Positions 63,451 through 64,000 of a stretch of DNA of 64,000 bases are shown in pieces. Within the stretch, counting starts at the first letter, position 1, and every line of letters begins with the position of its first letter. Both the position numbers and the translations under genes were made by a program. The notes below the pieces were generated by a model. It saw only the letters and a list, made by a program, of their open reading frames with translations. It searched no databases and was not told the origin of the DNA. The stretch is from JADJVL01 sp046331545 (GTDB taxonomy: Bacteria; Acidobacteriota; Holophagae; Holophagales; Holophagaceae). The stretch spans positions 1,798,001 to 1,862,000 of the forward strand of contig JAXLQR010000002.1 in NCBI GenBank assembly GCA_046331545.1, written 5' to 3'.

Positions 63451-64000
63451 TCAGACCGCCGCGGGGCTCGCGAAGCGGACGGGCATGAGGATGTAGCGGA
63501 AGGTCGCGTCCTCAAGGCTGGGGCTCATGAAGATGCCCTGGCCCACCTCGTCCTTGAACTGGTACTCCACCTCGTCTCCCGGCAGCCGCTCCAGCAGCTC
63601 GGTGAGGTAGTCGATGTTGAAGGCCAGCTCGAAGGCGGCCTCCTCGCCGGTGAAGCTCAACGTGCCCTGGTTCACGCCCTCGTCGGGGTGCTGGAAGACC
63701 ACCTTGAGGTTCGGGAACTCGAAGAAGAGGCGGACGTTCTTGTTGTAGTCGTCCTTCTTGAGGCCCACGATGCGCAGGGTGCGCAGGAAGTCCTCCCGGT
63801 CGAGGACCACGCGCTTGGGCAGCTCGCTCGGCAGCACCTTCTCGTAGGCCGGGTAGTTGCCGGTCACCAGCCGCGCGGAGAACTTGAGGCCCGGGTGCTC
63901 GACGAAGAGGGTGGTGCTGTCCCAGGCCAGGAGCACGTCGCCATCCTCCGAGGCCGAGGCGGGGATCAGGTCGAGGGCCCGCCGGGGCACGATGAGGCGG
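63451..64000 (-). CDS. dnaN: DNA polymerase III sliding clamp (beta subunit), N-terminal part beyond the window
   Basis: About 183 C-terminal residues are visible; the frame is open to base 64000. The fold of clamp domains 2 and 3 is clear: RLVTGNYPAYEKVLPSEL, EDFLRTLRIVGLKKDD, AFELAFNIDYLTELLERLPG and the closing YILMPVRFASPAAV (the usual end is YVIMPMRL). It tethers DNA polymerase III and other clamp-binding proteins to DNA. The order dnaN, gyrB, gyrA marks the usual replication-origin neighbourhood; dnaA would be expected just outside. Confidence 0.96.
   Translation of the reverse strand, partial: RLIVPRRALDLIPASASEDGDVLLAWDSTTLFVEHPGLKFSARLVTGNYPAYEKVLPSELPKRVVLDREDFLRTLRIVGLKKDDYNKNVRLFFEFPNLKVVFQHPDEGVNQGTLSFTGEEAAFELAFNIDYLTELLERLPGDEVEYQFKDEVGQGIFMSPSLEDATFRYILMPVRFASPAAV

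Overview
The window is high-GC, gene-dense bacterial chromosome ending in dnaN (partial), gyrB and gyrA, so it lies next to a dnaA/dnaN-type replication locus. The gene set (paired DUF1800/DUF1501 exported proteins, DUF5916, class II DAHP synthase, many short TPR lipoproteins, KimA-type transporters, Reg_prop/Y_Y_Y signalling protein) fits an Acidobacteriota member, most likely of the Holophagae (Geothrix/Holophaga type). That assignment is inference from gene content and base composition; no rRNA or tRNA gene is visible in the window.

Layout. 1-4578: a truncated XylR_N/V4R sensor kinase, then divergently a lipoprotein, an ECF sigma factor, a one-pass membrane protein and a TPR/HEAT protein, with overlapping or touching ends. 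4578-4728: a small inverted-repeat element that fills the gap between two convergent stop codons. 4730-6240: class II DAHP synthase preceded by a Phe/Tyr-rich leader peptide and a complete attenuator (pause hairpin, antiterminator, terminator). 6367-9599: MsbA-type ABC exporter, queA, small membrane protein. 9775-13385: exported cytochrome-like lipoprotein, DUF1800 and DUF1501. 13390-24433: TauE/SafE permease, DUF6702-like protein, M1 peptidase, phosphoesterase, DUF192, DUF5916 (apparent CTG start), class V aminotransferase, thyX, transaldolase and an exported HIT protein. 24491-36851: lipoprotein, acyl-CoA carboxyltransferase, paired TPR proteins, CPBP protease, GNAT, WalJ-like hydrolase, a beta-barrel/LolA-like pair, and an FHA/TPR/zinc-ribbon cluster. 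36861-40752: two tandem KimA-type potassium transporters.

41068-43109 holds the most interesting accessory system: a secreted 116-residue precursor in which all eight cysteines are followed by glycine, then a DUF692 multinuclear iron oxidase (MNIO) and a DUF2063 partner. This is the HvfABC/bufferin type of ribosomally made, post-translationally modified metal-binding peptide. A strong hairpin separates the precursor from the enzymes, and two candidate operators lie upstream. lipA follows 12 nt later.

44095-56364: PilZ-like protein, YdcZ-type DMT permease, then a long minus-strand series: purB, an aspartate-semialdehyde-dehydrogenase-like protein without the catalytic cysteine, a four-cluster ferredoxin, the three xanthine dehydrogenase subunits and the XdhC maturation factor. 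Upstream of these lies a 1332-residue beta-propeller receptor fused to a Ser/Thr kinase. 56468-64000: glyA, a gamma-glutamylcyclotransferase-like protein, a bidirectional terminator, gyrA, gyrB and dnaN.

Limits: all family calls are from reading motifs by eye. Start codons were chosen from ribosome-binding sites and family lengths, and alternatives are noted.
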